The notes under the pieces: generated by a model
The model's input: only the letters and a program-made list of their open reading frames with translations
What the model was told of the DNA's origin: nothing
Database searches by the model: none
Part shown: piece after piece, positions 7,389 through 15,873 of the stretch
Numbering within the stretch: the first letter of the stretch is position 1
Layout of the letters: the number at the start of each line of letters is the position of its first letter
Program-made: the position numbers and the translations under genes
Origin: Candidatus Woesearchaeota archaeon
GTDB taxonomy: Archaea > Nanobdellota > Nanobdellia > Woesearchaeales > ARS49
Assembly: GCA_016188265.1 (NCBI GenBank)
Contig: JACPID010000024.1
Span: 1-47,244, forward strand
Length of the DNA: 47,244 nt
Reading direction: 5' to 3'

Positions 7389-7472
7389 TGCAGCTGGCAG
7401 GATTCGAACCTGCGAAGGCACTAAGCCACTAGCTCCTGAAGCTAGCCCATTTGGCCACTCTGGCACAGCTGC
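7389..7472 (-). tRNA. tRNA-Leu (anticodon CAG)
   Basis: 84-nt class II tRNA without intron: acceptor GCAGCTG/CAGCTGC with discriminator A, D loop with the Leu-type GTGGCCAAATGG pattern, anticodon stem CTAGC/GCTAG around TT-CAG-GA, variable arm, T arm GCAGG-TTCGAAT-CCTGC. CCA is not encoded. It lies upstream of tRNA-Ser on the same strand, 53 nt away, so the two may form one precursor. Confidence 0.92.
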
Positions 7473-7492
7473 ATTAAAGAAATATATTATTT

Positions 7493-8230
7493 TTATTTTT
7501 TTAAATTCTTTGTTTTAAACTTCCATGAAGAATCTGTTTCTATTTTTGCTGTAATTAATTGTTTTCTTTCTATTTCTGAGTATTGTGCATCAAAAGAAAT
7601 AACTATTGGAATTGTTAAATTCGTGTTTAATAACTGAATATTTCCTTCATATACTTTGTAATTATGAGAAGACCAATTATTGATAAAAAACTCTCCGTGC
7701 CATTGATCCATTATTTTGCCAATTTTTTCTAAATTTGGGCCGTAAATTATTTTGTTTTTTTTTCTGCCTTCTGATCTTAATAAGCATTTAATATCACTTT
7801 CAAAACATGATACTGCATTTATATGTTTTTTAGCAGGTGTTTTTATATCTATATTTCTAGGTTCCCAAGCTTCTTTTTTGCTTAATTTGAAACTTTCTAA
7901 ATGCAATGCTAATTTTAATGTATAAATATCTTTTTTTGATGAAAATACATATGTTGTGCTATTATTTTCATCAATTGAGTTTATTAATGTATTTTTATAA
8001 AAATCAATTGCATCCTTTATTAACAACTGAATTCTGTTTTCAAGAGGCAGATCACGACGTTCATTATTCCAAAATTCCCGCGATTCTTGAAAAGATGAAT
8101 CGCCATATGTCTGCTTCAATTGTTTATATATAAATAATAATTCTTTTTTTCTTAAGTAATTATCAAAATTCCCTTGATTTGGGAATGTTAATAATCGCGC
8201 AAATGCTTCAAAAGTATTTATTTTTGCCAT
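7493..8230 (-). CDS. Hypothetical protein
   Basis: 245 residues from the ATG at 8230 (MAKINTFEAF start); a GTG at 8275 is also in frame. No domain recognised. The N-terminal 100 residues are helical and charged; the C-terminal part (about 150-245) alternates short hydrophobic strands and polar residues with several Trp, like a small alpha/beta domain. No signal peptide or membrane segment. Promoter region shared with the divergent gene at 8385, which contains several TGTGAT half-sites. Confidence 0.7.
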   Translation of the reverse strand: MAKINTFEAFARLLTFPNQGNFDNYLRKKELLFIYKQLKQTYGDSSFQESREFWNNERRDLPLENRIQLLIKDAIDFYKNTLINSIDENNSTTYVFSSKKDIYTLKLALHLESFKLSKKEAWEPRNIDIKTPAKKHINAVSCFESDIKCLLRSEGRKKNKIIYGPNLEKIGKIMDQWHGEFFINNWSSHNYKVYEGNIQLLNTNLTIPIVISFDAQYSEIERKQLITAKIETDSSWKFKTKNLKK

Positions 8231-8237
8231 AATCATA

Positions 8238-8296
8238 TGTGATTTATTTTTTAGTATTTTAACTTTTATGAACACAATTATGACTTTTTAATCACA
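8238..8296. promoter_or_regulatory. Inverted TGTGAT half-sites near the start of the gene at 7493-8230
   Basis: TGTGAT at 8238-8243 and ATCACA at 8291-8296 face each other 47 nt apart, directly upstream of the minus-strand gene. They match the half-sites of the tight palindrome at 8354-8371, so one regulator may act on both divergent genes. The spacing is loose and the assignment tentative. Confidence 0.35.
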
Positions 8297-8353
8297 GAAA
8301 TATGTTCTAGAAAATATATTTCATTATAATTTTAAGCATCTTTACTATGCTTG

Positions 8354-8371
8354 TGTGATACTTATATCACA
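8354..8371. promoter_or_regulatory. Palindromic operator TGTGAT-N6-ATCACA
   Basis: Perfect 6+6 bp inverted repeat with a 6-nt spacer, the geometry bound by winged-helix/CRP-type dimers. A TATA-like ATTATAAT at 8323-8330 would place the transcription start near or inside this palindrome, so repression by promoter blocking is the simplest reading. It is followed by AGGTGG and the ATG at 8385. Confidence 0.5.
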
Positions 8372-8384
8372 ATAGGTGGTTTTT

Positions 8385-8585
8385 ATGGCAGAAAAAAATG
8401 AACAAATAGGATTTCATAAAGGAGCATTAACAACTTTGGCTAATGAAAGAAATGAATTGCTGAAAATAGTTAATATTGTAGAACAATTAATGCAGGCACA
8501 CATAAAAGCACTAAAAGATCTTGGTGTTGATTTAGAAAAAGAAGCAAAAAAAGAAAAAAGCAAAAAACTTGAAGAAAAAGTATAG
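8385..8585 (+). CDS. Small helical protein preceding the nucleotidyltransferase
   Basis: 66 residues from ATG 8385, with AGGTGG 6 nt upstream. Residues 15-50 form an amphipathic helix (Leu/Ile heptads) and the tail is an alternating Lys/Glu run, so it is probably a small coiled-coil protein. The next gene begins 12 nt downstream with its own GAGAGGAT-type site. Likely a partner of the nucleotidyltransferase-domain protein; no known family recognised. Confidence 0.72.
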   Translation: MAEKNEQIGFHKGALTTLANERNELLKIVNIVEQLMQAHIKALKDLGVDLEKEAKKEKSKKLEEKV

Positions 8586-8596
8586 AGAGGATATTT

Positions 8597-10480
8597 ATGG
8601 CAGGTAAAAAAAAAGAAGAAAAACAAAGGTATGAAAAAGAAGAAGCAAAAACAATGCAGTTACCAGAAGGCATGCCTTTACCTCCTCAAATACCTCCAGA
8701 ATTAAAAGAAAAACTTGACAAAATAAAACAAAAACTAGAAAAATTTTCAAAAGAAGTTGTTAGTAAATTTGAAAAATATATTGTAGGGGTGGCTCTGCTT
8801 CCTCCGCCAAATGTTCATCCAGGAATGACTCCTGAGGAATTAGCAAAAGCACAGCAAGAAAATAAAGATAAAATTCATGCACTTGTTCTTATTGATGATA
8901 GCGAACCTTCAAAGATAAGTAAATTTGAACTTAAAGAAAAGATTAGTGATATTGTTGATAAAACTGCCAAAGAAATTGATCCAAATATTACTCCACAAAT
9001 AGTATTGCTTGGTGAATTATGGCAAAATTGTTATGATGGCAAATATGAAGTTATGCAATTAATAGCGCTTTCTGCACCAGTTTATGACACTGGGATGTTA
9101 TCTGCAATAAAAATAGCAGAATTACATAAAAGCATGGTTTTGAAAAAATTTGAAAAATATATAGTTGCTTATATTCTTGCTGGCAGTCTTGTGCAAGGTA
9201 AAGCAACTAAAGATAGTGATATTGATGTATTTATTGTTATTGACGATACTGATGTCAAAAAAATGACGCGAGTTGAATTAAAAGACAAACTAAGGCAAAT
9301 AATAATCAGCATGGGATTTCAAGCTGGAGAAATTACTGGCATTAGAAATAAGCTTAATGTGCAGGTTTATATTTTAACAGATTTCTGGGAAAGTGTAAAA
9401 GAAGCTCATCCAGTAATTTTCACTTTCTTGAGAGATGGTGTTCCGTTTTTTGACAGGGGGATTTTCATGCCTTGGAAACAGCTTCTTAAAATGGGGCGTA
9501 TAAGGCCAAGTCCTGAAGCAATTGATATGTATATGAGTTCTGGTGAACAAATAATTGATCGTATAAAATTCAAAATAAGAGATATTGGAATGGAAGATTT
9601 GTTTTATTCAATTTTAACGCCATCACAGGCAGCTCTTATGATGTGGGGATTTCCTCCGCCAACACCTAAGGAAACGCCTGAAGTTATGAGGGATATTTTT
9701 GTTAAAAAAGAAAAACTATTGAGTGAAGATGACATTAAAATGCTGGAACACAATATTCAAGTTAGAAAAGAAATTGAGCATGGCACAAAAAAAGAACTTT
9801 CTGGAAAAGAAATGGATGAACTTTTAGAAAATGCTCAAAAATACTTAAAAAGAATCAGAAAATTATTCACGCAAATTGAAAAAATAAAAGAAGAAGAAAC
9901 TCTTTTGAATGTGTATGATACTGTTACAACAATTATGCGTGATATTCTTGTAAGAGAAAATGTTGAAAAAGTAGTTGAAGCTGATCTTTTGCATGAATTT
10001 GAAAATAAATTAGTAAGCACTGGAAAAATTCCTGCTAAATATTTAAGGCAGATCCATGCGGTATTTGATACAAAAAAACATTATGATGCAGGCAAATTAA
10101 CTAAAACAGAAGTAGAAAAAGCAAGAAAAGAAGCAGGAGAATTAATAAGATTCTTAGTGGAGTATCTGCAACGTGAGCGTGGCAAAGAATTAGCAAGAAC
10201 AAAAATTAAAGTAAAACACGGAGAAAAATATGGTGAAGTAACTATTTTAGATAATCAAGCTTTTATTATCAGAGATGTTGATGCTGAAGAAAAAGAAATA
10301 GAAAAAGCGCTTGTGGAAAAAGATGGTTCAATAGGCGTAGCTTCTAAATCATCATATCAAGAATTTGAACAATCATTGGCTAAAGTTAAAATACCTTCTA
10401 AGGTTTTTATTAAAGAGCCAGTGTTTGAAAGTTTAAAAAAAATATTTGGCAAAGATGTTGAAGTTTTAGTGCACGTATGA
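8597..10480 (+). CDS. Tandem nucleotidyltransferase-domain protein
   Basis: 627 residues. Residues 196-214 read GSLVQGKATKDSDIDVFIV, the Gly-Ser and Asp-x-Asp motif of the polymerase-beta-like nucleotidyltransferase fold (PF01909). Residues about 57-168 are a diverged duplicate: KFEKYIV occurs in both halves (57-63 and 185-191), followed by an acidic strand, a charged helix and a Leu-x-Glu/Asp-Phe/Leu-Trp strand, but the first copy has Leu-Pro-Pro-Pro instead of Gly-Ser and lacks Asp-x-Asp, so it is probably inactive. The C-terminal 300 residues are helical followed by an alpha/beta tail. It could nucleotidylate a small molecule, RNA or protein. ATGA overlap couples it to the downstream 5'-nucleotidase gene. 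Confidence 0.85.
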   Translation: MAGKKKEEKQRYEKEEAKTMQLPEGMPLPPQIPPELKEKLDKIKQKLEKFSKEVVSKFEKYIVGVALLPPPNVHPGMTPEELAKAQQENKDKIHALVLIDDSEPSKISKFELKEKISDIVDKTAKEIDPNITPQIVLLGELWQNCYDGKYEVMQLIALSAPVYDTGMLSAIKIAELHKSMVLKKFEKYIVAYILAGSLVQGKATKDSDIDVFIVIDDTDVKKMTRVELKDKLRQIIISMGFQAGEITGIRNKLNVQVYILTDFWESVKEAHPVIFTFLRDGVPFFDRGIFMPWKQLLKMGRIRPSPEAIDMYMSSGEQIIDRIKFKIRDIGMEDLFYSILTPSQAALMMWGFPPPTPKETPEVMRDIFVKKEKLLSEDDIKMLEHNIQVRKEIEHGTKKELSGKEMDELLENAQKYLKRIRKLFTQIEKIKEEETLLNVYDTVTTIMRDILVRENVEKVVEADLLHEFENKLVSTGKIPAKYLRQIHAVFDTKKHYDAGKLTKTEVEKARKEAGELIRFLVEYLQRERGKELARTKIKVKHGEKYGEVTILDNQAFIIRDVDAEEKEIEKALVEKDGSIGVASKSSYQEFEQSLAKVKIPSKVFIKEPVFESLKKIFGKDVEVLVHV

Positions 10481-11016
10481 GAATATTAGTAGATATGGAT
10501 GATGTTATCTCTGACTTTGATAAAGGGTTTGAGCTGGCATGGAAAAAACATTGCCTTGATAAGCCGTACATTCCAGTTGAGAATAGAACAACATTTTACA
10601 TTCAAGAATTTTATCCTGAACATTTACAGCCATTAGTTAGAGAAGTGTTTTCTACACCTGGCTTTTATCTTTCATTACCGCCAATTCTAGGAGGATTAGA
10701 AGCAATGGTTGAAATGAAAAGATTAGGGCATGATGTTTTTATTTGTACCACGCCATTATCAGATTACGAGCATTGTGTATTAGAGAAATATAAATGGATA
10801 GAAAAAAATTTAGGCAAAAAATGGACTGAAAAACTCATACTCACAAAAGATAAAACAGTAGTTACTGGAGCTTACTTAATTGATGATAAACCAGAAATTA
10901 CTGGAGCGGCAATCCCTGTTTGGGAGCACATCCTTTATGATAAATCATATAATAAACAAATAAAAAAGAAAAGACTAACATGGCAGGAGGATTGGAAAAA
11001 AATTTTAGGAATTTAA
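10477..11016 (+). CDS. 5'(3')-deoxyribonucleotidase-like HAD phosphatase
   Basis: 179 residues of the NT5C family (PF06941), HAD superfamily. Motif I is VDMDDVISDFD (4-14) with nucleophile and acid/base Asp; a Thr in ICTTPLS (about 90-96) fits motif II; a Lys in LTKDK and Asp-Asp in LIDDKPE (about 134-140) fit motifs III and IV. Members dephosphorylate deoxynucleoside monophosphates. Its start overlaps the nucleotidyltransferase stop (ATGA), so the two enzymes are probably made together and may act on related nucleotides. Confidence 0.85.
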   Translation: MRILVDMDDVISDFDKGFELAWKKHCLDKPYIPVENRTTFYIQEFYPEHLQPLVREVFSTPGFYLSLPPILGGLEAMVEMKRLGHDVFICTTPLSDYEHCVLEKYKWIEKNLGKKWTEKLILTKDKTVVTGAYLIDDKPEITGAAIPVWEHILYDKSYNKQIKKKRLTWQEDWKKILGI

Positions 11017-13209
11017 TTATAATTTCTTCATTCTTAATGTTAAAGAATTTATAACAACGCTTACAGAGCTTAAACCCATTGCTATTGATGCAAATATTGG
11101 ATTTAATAATAATCCCAAAGGATAAAATATTCCTGCTGCTATCGGAATCATTGCAGTATTATAAAAAAAAGCCCAGAAAAGATTTTGTTTTATTTTCTTT
11201 CTAGTATACTGGCTTAATTTAATTGCTTTGGAAACATCTCTTAAATCATTTTTCATAAGTATTATTTGTCCAGTTTCCATGGCAATATCAGTTCCTGCAC
11301 CAAGAGCAATGCCTAAATCAGCTTGTGCAAGAGCAGGAGCATCATTAATGCCATCGCCAACCATGGCAACTTTTTTGCCTTCTTCTTGCAACAGTTTTAT
11401 TTTATTAGCTTTGTCTGCCGGCTTAACTCGTGCAAGCACATTTTTAATTCCAATTTGTTCTGCAATAGCTTTTGCTACAATTTCATTGTCGCCAGTTAAC
11501 ATAATAAGTTCTTTGTTAAGCGATTTGAGATTTTCAACAGCTTCTTTAGAAGTTTCTTTTAATGTATCCATAATGCCAAAAACACCGAGTGCATTTTTAT
11601 CAAGCGCAACATAAACAACAGTATTTCCTTTTTGCTCTAATAAAGATTTTTTTTGTTCTAATTCTTTGGGAATTTTTATTTTTGCATCGCTAAGCAATTC
11701 ATTTGTGCCAACAAGAACTATTTTTGGCCCCCATTTTGCTCTTACACCTTTACCAGAAATAGCTTCAACAGTTTGTGCTTTTGGAATAACTATTTTTTTT
11801 GCTTTTTTAATAGCCTGCATGATTGCTTTTCCTAAAGGATGCTCGCTTCCTTGTTCAGCAATGCCTGCAATTTTCAACAATTCATTTAATTCAACTCCAT
11901 GAGGAACTGCTGTTGTAACTTCAGGCTCTCCTTTAGTAAGTGTTCCTGTTTTATCAAAAACAATAGTATCAATTGATTGTACTTTTTCGAGAACTTCACC
12001 GCTTCTAATTAAAATTCCATTTTCAGCGCCACGGCCACTGCCAACCATTATTGCAGTAGGAGTTGCAAGACCAAGAGCACAAGGGCATGCAATAATAAGT
12101 ACAGCAATTGCAAATGTTAAAGCTGAACCAAAAGGCTCACCCATTAAGTACCAAAAAGAAAAAGCAATAATTGTGACAAGTAAAACTATTGGAACAAAAA
12201 TTCCTGAGATTTTATCAGCAAGCTTTTGAAGAGGGGCTTTAGCAGATTGAGCTTCTTCTACAAACTTAACAATGTTTGCAAGAACAGTGTCTTTGCCAAT
12301 ATTTTTTGCTTTAATCTGTAAAAAGCCCTGCTTGTTAACAGTTCCTCCAATAACATCATCACTTTTTCTTTTACCTACAGGAATGCTTTCACCAGTAATC
12401 ATGCTTTCATCAACACTTGATTCGCCTTCCATAACAATTCCGTCAACAGGTATTTTTTCTCCTGGCTTAACAATAACAATATCCCCTTTATTGACAAGCT
12501 CTGTTGAAATTCTTTTTTTTACACCATTACGAACAACAAGCGCAAGAACTGGCTGAAGTCTTAATAATTTCTGAATAGCCTGTGATGCTTTTCCGCGAGT
12601 TATTGTTTCTAAATACTTTCCTAAAATAATAAAAGTAATAATAAAAGCAGCAGTATCATAATAAAGCTCTTCTGATTTTAGAAAAGATAAATACACGCTG
12701 TAAAAATAAGCAGCACTAGTACCTAAAGCAATAAGAGAATCCATATTTGCAGAAAAAGATTTTAAACCATTCCAAGTGCCTTTGTAAAAAGGCCAGCCAA
12801 CAGTAAACTGCACAGGAGTTGTTAATAAAAACAACCAAACAGGAGCAGTTTTAACATTTAAACCAAATAATTCCTGAAAAGAAAATACAAACACCCCAAT
12901 ACTAAGCAATAAACTTAACAAAAACAAATTTTTATATCTCACTTGTTCTTTTCTTCGCGCTTCTTCACGTTGCTTAAATGCAGTAAATTCATCAGTAGGC
13001 ATGCCTGCTGTGTATCCAGCATTAATTATTTTTTGAATTAATTGATCTGTACTGGTTAATTTTTCATCAAATTCTACATCAGCAAGACCCTGAGCAAATC
13101 TAACATCAACATTTTTAACACCAGAAACAGATTTTAAAGCTTTAGTAATTGCATTAGCACAGCTAGAACAATGCATGCCACCAACAGACAACTTTGCCTT
13201 TTTTATCAT
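11017..13209 (-). CDS. copA: Copper-translocating P1B-type ATPase (CopA)
   Basis: 730 residues with every hallmark of a Cu+ exporter: one N-terminal HMA domain with GMHCSSC (11-17), the transmembrane CPC (375-377), the A-domain TGES (272-275), the phosphorylation site DKTGT (419-423), the SEHPLG His-Pro (about 455-460), TGDN (572-575), GDGINDAP (618-625), and the Cu+-specific Tyr-Asn (683-684) and Met-x-x-Ser-Ser (711-715) of the last two helices. It exports cytosolic Cu+ with ATP hydrolysis. It stands alone, facing the gene at 13283 across a 73-nt divergent promoter with a tandem 20-bp repeat; no CsoR or CopZ gene is adjacent. Confidence 0.96.
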   Translation of the reverse strand: MIKKAKLSVGGMHCSSCANAITKALKSVSGVKNVDVRFAQGLADVEFDEKLTSTDQLIQKIINAGYTAGMPTDEFTAFKQREEARRKEQVRYKNLFLLSLLLSIGVFVFSFQELFGLNVKTAPVWLFLLTTPVQFTVGWPFYKGTWNGLKSFSANMDSLIALGTSAAYFYSVYLSFLKSEELYYDTAAFIITFIILGKYLETITRGKASQAIQKLLRLQPVLALVVRNGVKKRISTELVNKGDIVIVKPGEKIPVDGIVMEGESSVDESMITGESIPVGKRKSDDVIGGTVNKQGFLQIKAKNIGKDTVLANIVKFVEEAQSAKAPLQKLADKISGIFVPIVLLVTIIAFSFWYLMGEPFGSALTFAIAVLIIACPCALGLATPTAIMVGSGRGAENGILIRSGEVLEKVQSIDTIVFDKTGTLTKGEPEVTTAVPHGVELNELLKIAGIAEQGSEHPLGKAIMQAIKKAKKIVIPKAQTVEAISGKGVRAKWGPKIVLVGTNELLSDAKIKIPKELEQKKSLLEQKGNTVVYVALDKNALGVFGIMDTLKETSKEAVENLKSLNKELIMLTGDNEIVAKAIAEQIGIKNVLARVKPADKANKIKLLQEEGKKVAMVGDGINDAPALAQADLGIALGAGTDIAMETGQIILMKNDLRDVSKAIKLSQYTRKKIKQNLFWAFFYNTAMIPIAAGIFYPLGLLLNPIFASIAMGLSSVSVVINSLTLRMKKL

Positions 13210-13220
13210 GTCTTGACAGA

Positions 13221-13260
13221 ATAATAAAGTTTACAATATAATAATAAAGTTTATAATATT
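13221..13260. repeat. Tandem 20-bp repeat in the copA divergent promoter
   Basis: Two adjacent 20-nt units (13221-13240 and 13241-13260), each starting ATAATAAAGTTTA, match at 18 of 20 positions. TATA-like sequences for both directions fall inside: minus-strand TTATATTG about 24-33 nt upstream of copA, and TTTATAAT (13250-13257) 26-33 nt upstream of ATG 13283. One period is about two helical turns, so this is a plausible operator for a metal-responsive regulator. Confidence 0.55.
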
Positions 13261-13282
13261 TTGTATTATCTTTCTTAATCAG

Positions 13283-13849
13283 ATGACAATTACAATTAAA
13301 ATAGCAGAATATTTCTTAGGAATACAATCATATAAAGCATACAGCAGTAATATAAAACAGCTTGATGAGATAATTGGGGAGGTTCAAGAATTAAAATTCA
13401 GAGAGAATAATCCTGATTATGAGAAGTATAATACAAACGTAAATAATTTATACAGTAGCATTAATACAAAGTTAGATGAGTTGTACAGTGGCATTAAAGC
13501 ATTTAAAAAATTAGAATACATAGGTTATGGTCTTTTATTAAGTAATAAAGTAGTTTCAAATACCCTCTCTGCAATTGCATTAACATTCATAGGTGAAAAT
13601 TTAATAATAGCAACTTCTTTTTTAACTGTTAGTGAAGGAAGTAGGATTATATTGTCATACTTTAATAAAAAAAGTCTGGAAAATGCAAAAAAAAACCTGC
13701 AATTTATAAAAACCTCTAATACAAAATTATTTAAAATAAAAAAAGAGATTGTTAATCTTAATATTGTTAAACAAAGATATAATGAAGATACTGGAGATTC
13801 TAATAATATTGATACATCAGGTTATGATGGATGGATGAATTCTAATTAA
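13283..13849 (+). CDS. Hypothetical coiled-coil membrane protein
   Basis: 188 residues. The N-terminal 75 residues look like a helical or coiled-coil segment with several Leu/Ile repeats; residues about 82-120 contain one or two hydrophobic segments; a Lys-rich helix follows and the last 25 residues are Asn/Asp-rich and probably disordered. No recognised family. Divergent from copA, with which it shares the repeat-bearing promoter, so copper-linked expression is possible but unproven. Confidence 0.65.
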   Translation: MTITIKIAEYFLGIQSYKAYSSNIKQLDEIIGEVQELKFRENNPDYEKYNTNVNNLYSSINTKLDELYSGIKAFKKLEYIGYGLLLSNKVVSNTLSAIALTFIGENLIIATSFLTVSEGSRIILSYFNKKSLENAKKNLQFIKTSNTKLFKIKKEIVNLNIVKQRYNEDTGDSNNIDTSGYDGWMNSN

Positions 13850-13864
13850 TTGCCAAAATAAAGT

Positions 13865-14266
13865 TTAGTCAAGTTTAATTCTTTTAATACCTTTTATTTT
13901 ATCGAAATCAGAATCATCACTAACTATTTTACTTAATTTGAGTTGTTTCATGCACGCCAAGTGGAATGCATCGCGTGGTTTGAGATTGAATATCTCAATA
14001 AATTCTAAAGCGTCAAGAGGAATTAGCGCTGAAACTTCACGAACTTCTAAGTTTGGCATAAAATAAACGTCCTCTATTGTTTTTCTAAGTAAATCTGCCC
14101 TGCTGTTTTTTCTCAGAACCCACATAACTTCGTCAATAACTAGTACAGAAGTGAACGCTAATAATTTTCCTTCTACAATCTCTTTTTGAATTAGTCTCGC
14201 GTTAACTCCTTTTTTGGTTTGATCTAAAAGTGCAAAAATGAAAAAATTCGCATCAAGATAAATCAT
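13865..14266 (-). CDS. vapC: PIN-domain RNase toxin (VapC family)
   Basis: 133 residues, the usual size. The acidic PIN residues are all present: Asp5 in IYLDAN, Glu46 in VIDEVMW, Asp99 in PRDAFH, and an Asp cluster at 117-120 (SDDSDFD). VapC toxins cleave tRNA or rRNA using Mg2+. It starts 2 nt after the stop of the AbrB-type antitoxin gene, the standard antitoxin-first order. Confidence 0.9.
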   Translation of the reverse strand: MIYLDANFFIFALLDQTKKGVNARLIQKEIVEGKLLAFTSVLVIDEVMWVLRKNSRADLLRKTIEDVYFMPNLEVREVSALIPLDALEFIEIFNLKPRDAFHLACMKQLKLSKIVSDDSDFDKIKGIKRIKLD

Positions 14267-14268
14267 TT

Positions 14269-14514
14269 TTAGAAAATCTCTTCGTAAAGTGCATCTCCGT
14301 AAATAAATTCTTTAGTTACATTAGCGCCTTCTTTCTTAGAAATCTCCTCCCATCTTCTCAAAATATCATCTCCGCTCGAAGGTATGACTCTTAATTCTTT
14401 TTTATCTAATTCCAATAGAACTGTTTTATTTTTAGTTATTCCTAGATTCTCACGTATGATCTTTGGTATAACTATCTGTCCTCTCGCACCAACTTTAGTT
14501 TTAAACTGAAGCAT
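14269..14514 (-). CDS. vapB: AbrB/SpoVT-type antitoxin (VapB)
   Basis: 81 residues. An N-terminal swapped-hairpin DNA-binding domain is evident from KVGARGQIVIPKIIRENLGI (6-25), then a strand-rich segment, and a C-terminal tail with Trp, Phe, Tyr and acidic residues that would fill the toxin active site. TATA-like GATATTTAAA (plus-strand 14535-14544, minus-strand reading TTTAAATATC) lies 21-30 nt upstream. Antitoxins of this type repress their own promoter. Confidence 0.88.
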   Translation of the reverse strand: MLQFKTKVGARGQIVIPKIIRENLGITKNKTVLLELDKKELRVIPSSGDDILRRWEEISKKEGANVTKEFIYGDALYEEIF

Positions 14515-14560
14515 ACTCTATTGTGGAGTTAGCTGATATTTAAATTTTTCCTATCTAAGG

Positions 14561-14575
14561 TATGAATTTTTCATA
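14561..14575. promoter_or_regulatory. Small inverted repeat upstream of the VapBC operon
   Basis: TATGAA-TTT-TTCATA, with a further half-site-like TATGAATA at about 14583-14590. It lies 47-61 nt upstream of vapB and could bind the AbrB-type antitoxin; in such AT-rich DNA chance is a fair alternative. Confidence 0.3.
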
Positions 14576-14680
14576 TTAGCAGTATGAATATCTGAAATTT
14601 TTATTGGAAGCAAATATTAAAATAAAAATAGGAAGGCCTCTGAAGGTTATAAAATTAAAATGAAATAATTTAATAGAAAG

Positions 14681-14690
14681 TTTTAAAAAG
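14681..14690 (+). promoter_or_regulatory. TATA box of the exported subtilase gene
   Basis: TTTTAAAAAG is 25-34 nt upstream of ATG 14715. Confidence 0.4.
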
Positions 14691-14714
14691 AAGTTATTAC
14701 ATAAATTATGAAAA

Positions 14715-15860
14715 ATGAGAAAAATAACTGCTATTTTAACAATAACAATTTTATTGCTTTCACTAGTTGGAGCATCAGGACAGCCAGATAAAGTAAGAGT
14801 GTTTTTGCATTTTAAAGAAAAACCAGATTCTAGTTTAGTTACAAATTCTGGAGGAAGAGTGTTGCATTCGTATAATTTGGTTGATAATGTTCTTGCAGTT
14901 GAATTACCAAAAAATGCTTTATCGGGTTTGAGGAAAAACCCGAATGTTGTTAGTGTTGAATTAGATGTAGAAGTACATACTTTAGTTGGAAATACTGGGA
15001 ATGGAAAAACAGGCAGTGCAACAACACAACCAGCACAAACACTTCCTTGGGGTGTTGATAGAATAAATGCAGAATTATCAACAAATACAGGTGAAGGTGT
15101 AACTGTTTGTATTGTTGATACAGGAATAGATAAAGATCATCTTGACTTACAGGCAAATATTGCTGGAGGAAGAAATTTTGTAGCTAAAGGATTAAAAGTT
15201 GATCCTTCTAAATGGGATGATGATAATGGTCATGGAACACATGTAGCAGGAACAGTAGCTGCACTTAATAATGCAATAGGTGTTGTTGGTGTAGCTCCAA
15301 AAGCTTCACTTCTTGCTGTTAAAGTATTAAACAGGCAAGGAAGTGGGTATTTAAGTGATGTAATTGCAGGTATTGAATATTGTGTAAATAACGGTGCAAA
15401 GGTTGTTTCAATGAGTTTAGGAACAAGTTCTGATGTTCAAGCAATGCATGATGCAGTAGACAAGGCGTATGCAAGCGGAGTTTTATTAGTTGCTGCAGCA
15501 GGTAATGCTAATGGCGGACCAGTTTCTTATCCTGCAGCATATGATTCAGTTATTGCAGTTTCAGCAACTGATAGTACTGATAATCTTGCATGGTTTAGCA
15601 GTGTAGGTCCTGAAGTAGAATTAGCTGCTCCTGGAGTTAGTGTTTTATCAACTTGGAATAATGGCGGTTATAATACTATTAGTGGTACAAGTATGGCAAC
15701 GCCTCATGTAAGCGGGGTAGCTGCACTAGCATTACAAGCTAACCCATTGCTAACAAATACAGAACTTAGAGTCTTACTGCAAAACACAGCAGATGACTTA
15801 GGACTAGCAGGAAGAGATAACTGGTTTGGGTTTGGATTAGTAGATGCATTATTGATGTAA
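14715..15860 (+). CDS. Exported subtilisin-like serine protease (S8)
   Basis: 381 residues: signal peptide 1-20, an I9-type propeptide about 26-90, then the catalytic domain with Asp135 (CIVDTGID), His173 (NGHGTHVAG), oxyanion Asn264 (AAAGN) and Ser326 (SGTSMATPHVSG). All four catalytic residues are intact. No C-terminal anchor or extra domain, so the mature enzyme should be secreted or periplasm-like. Scavenging peptides from the surroundings or a host is a reasonable role for a reduced genome, as inference only. Confidence 0.95.
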   Translation: MRKITAILTITILLLSLVGASGQPDKVRVFLHFKEKPDSSLVTNSGGRVLHSYNLVDNVLAVELPKNALSGLRKNPNVVSVELDVEVHTLVGNTGNGKTGSATTQPAQTLPWGVDRINAELSTNTGEGVTVCIVDTGIDKDHLDLQANIAGGRNFVAKGLKVDPSKWDDDNGHGTHVAGTVAALNNAIGVVGVAPKASLLAVKVLNRQGSGYLSDVIAGIEYCVNNGAKVVSMSLGTSSDVQAMHDAVDKAYASGVLLVAAAGNANGGPVSYPAAYDSVIAVSATDSTDNLAWFSSVGPEVELAAPGVSVLSTWNNGGYNTISGTSMATPHVSGVAALALQANPLLTNTELRVLLQNTADDLGLAGRDNWFGFGLVDALLM

Positions 15861-15873
15861 ATATTTATTTTAT

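Noticed and set aside
7246-7518. 90-codon plus-strand open frame
   Set aside because: It is the antisense of the two minus-strand tRNA genes; its codons translate tRNA stems.
11228-12556. Several plus-strand open frames opposite copA
   Set aside because: They are antisense shadows of a fully conserved P-type ATPase coding region and lack start signals.
14924-14946. CGGGTTT / AAACCCG inverted repeat inside the exported subtilase gene
   Set aside because: It lies in the propeptide coding sequence and is explained by codon content; no sign of a terminator or regulatory function.
14715-15860. Idea that the subtilase next to VapBC forms a defence island
   Set aside because: The protease has a normal signal peptide and propeptide and its own TATA box; proximity to a toxin-antitoxin pair is the only link.
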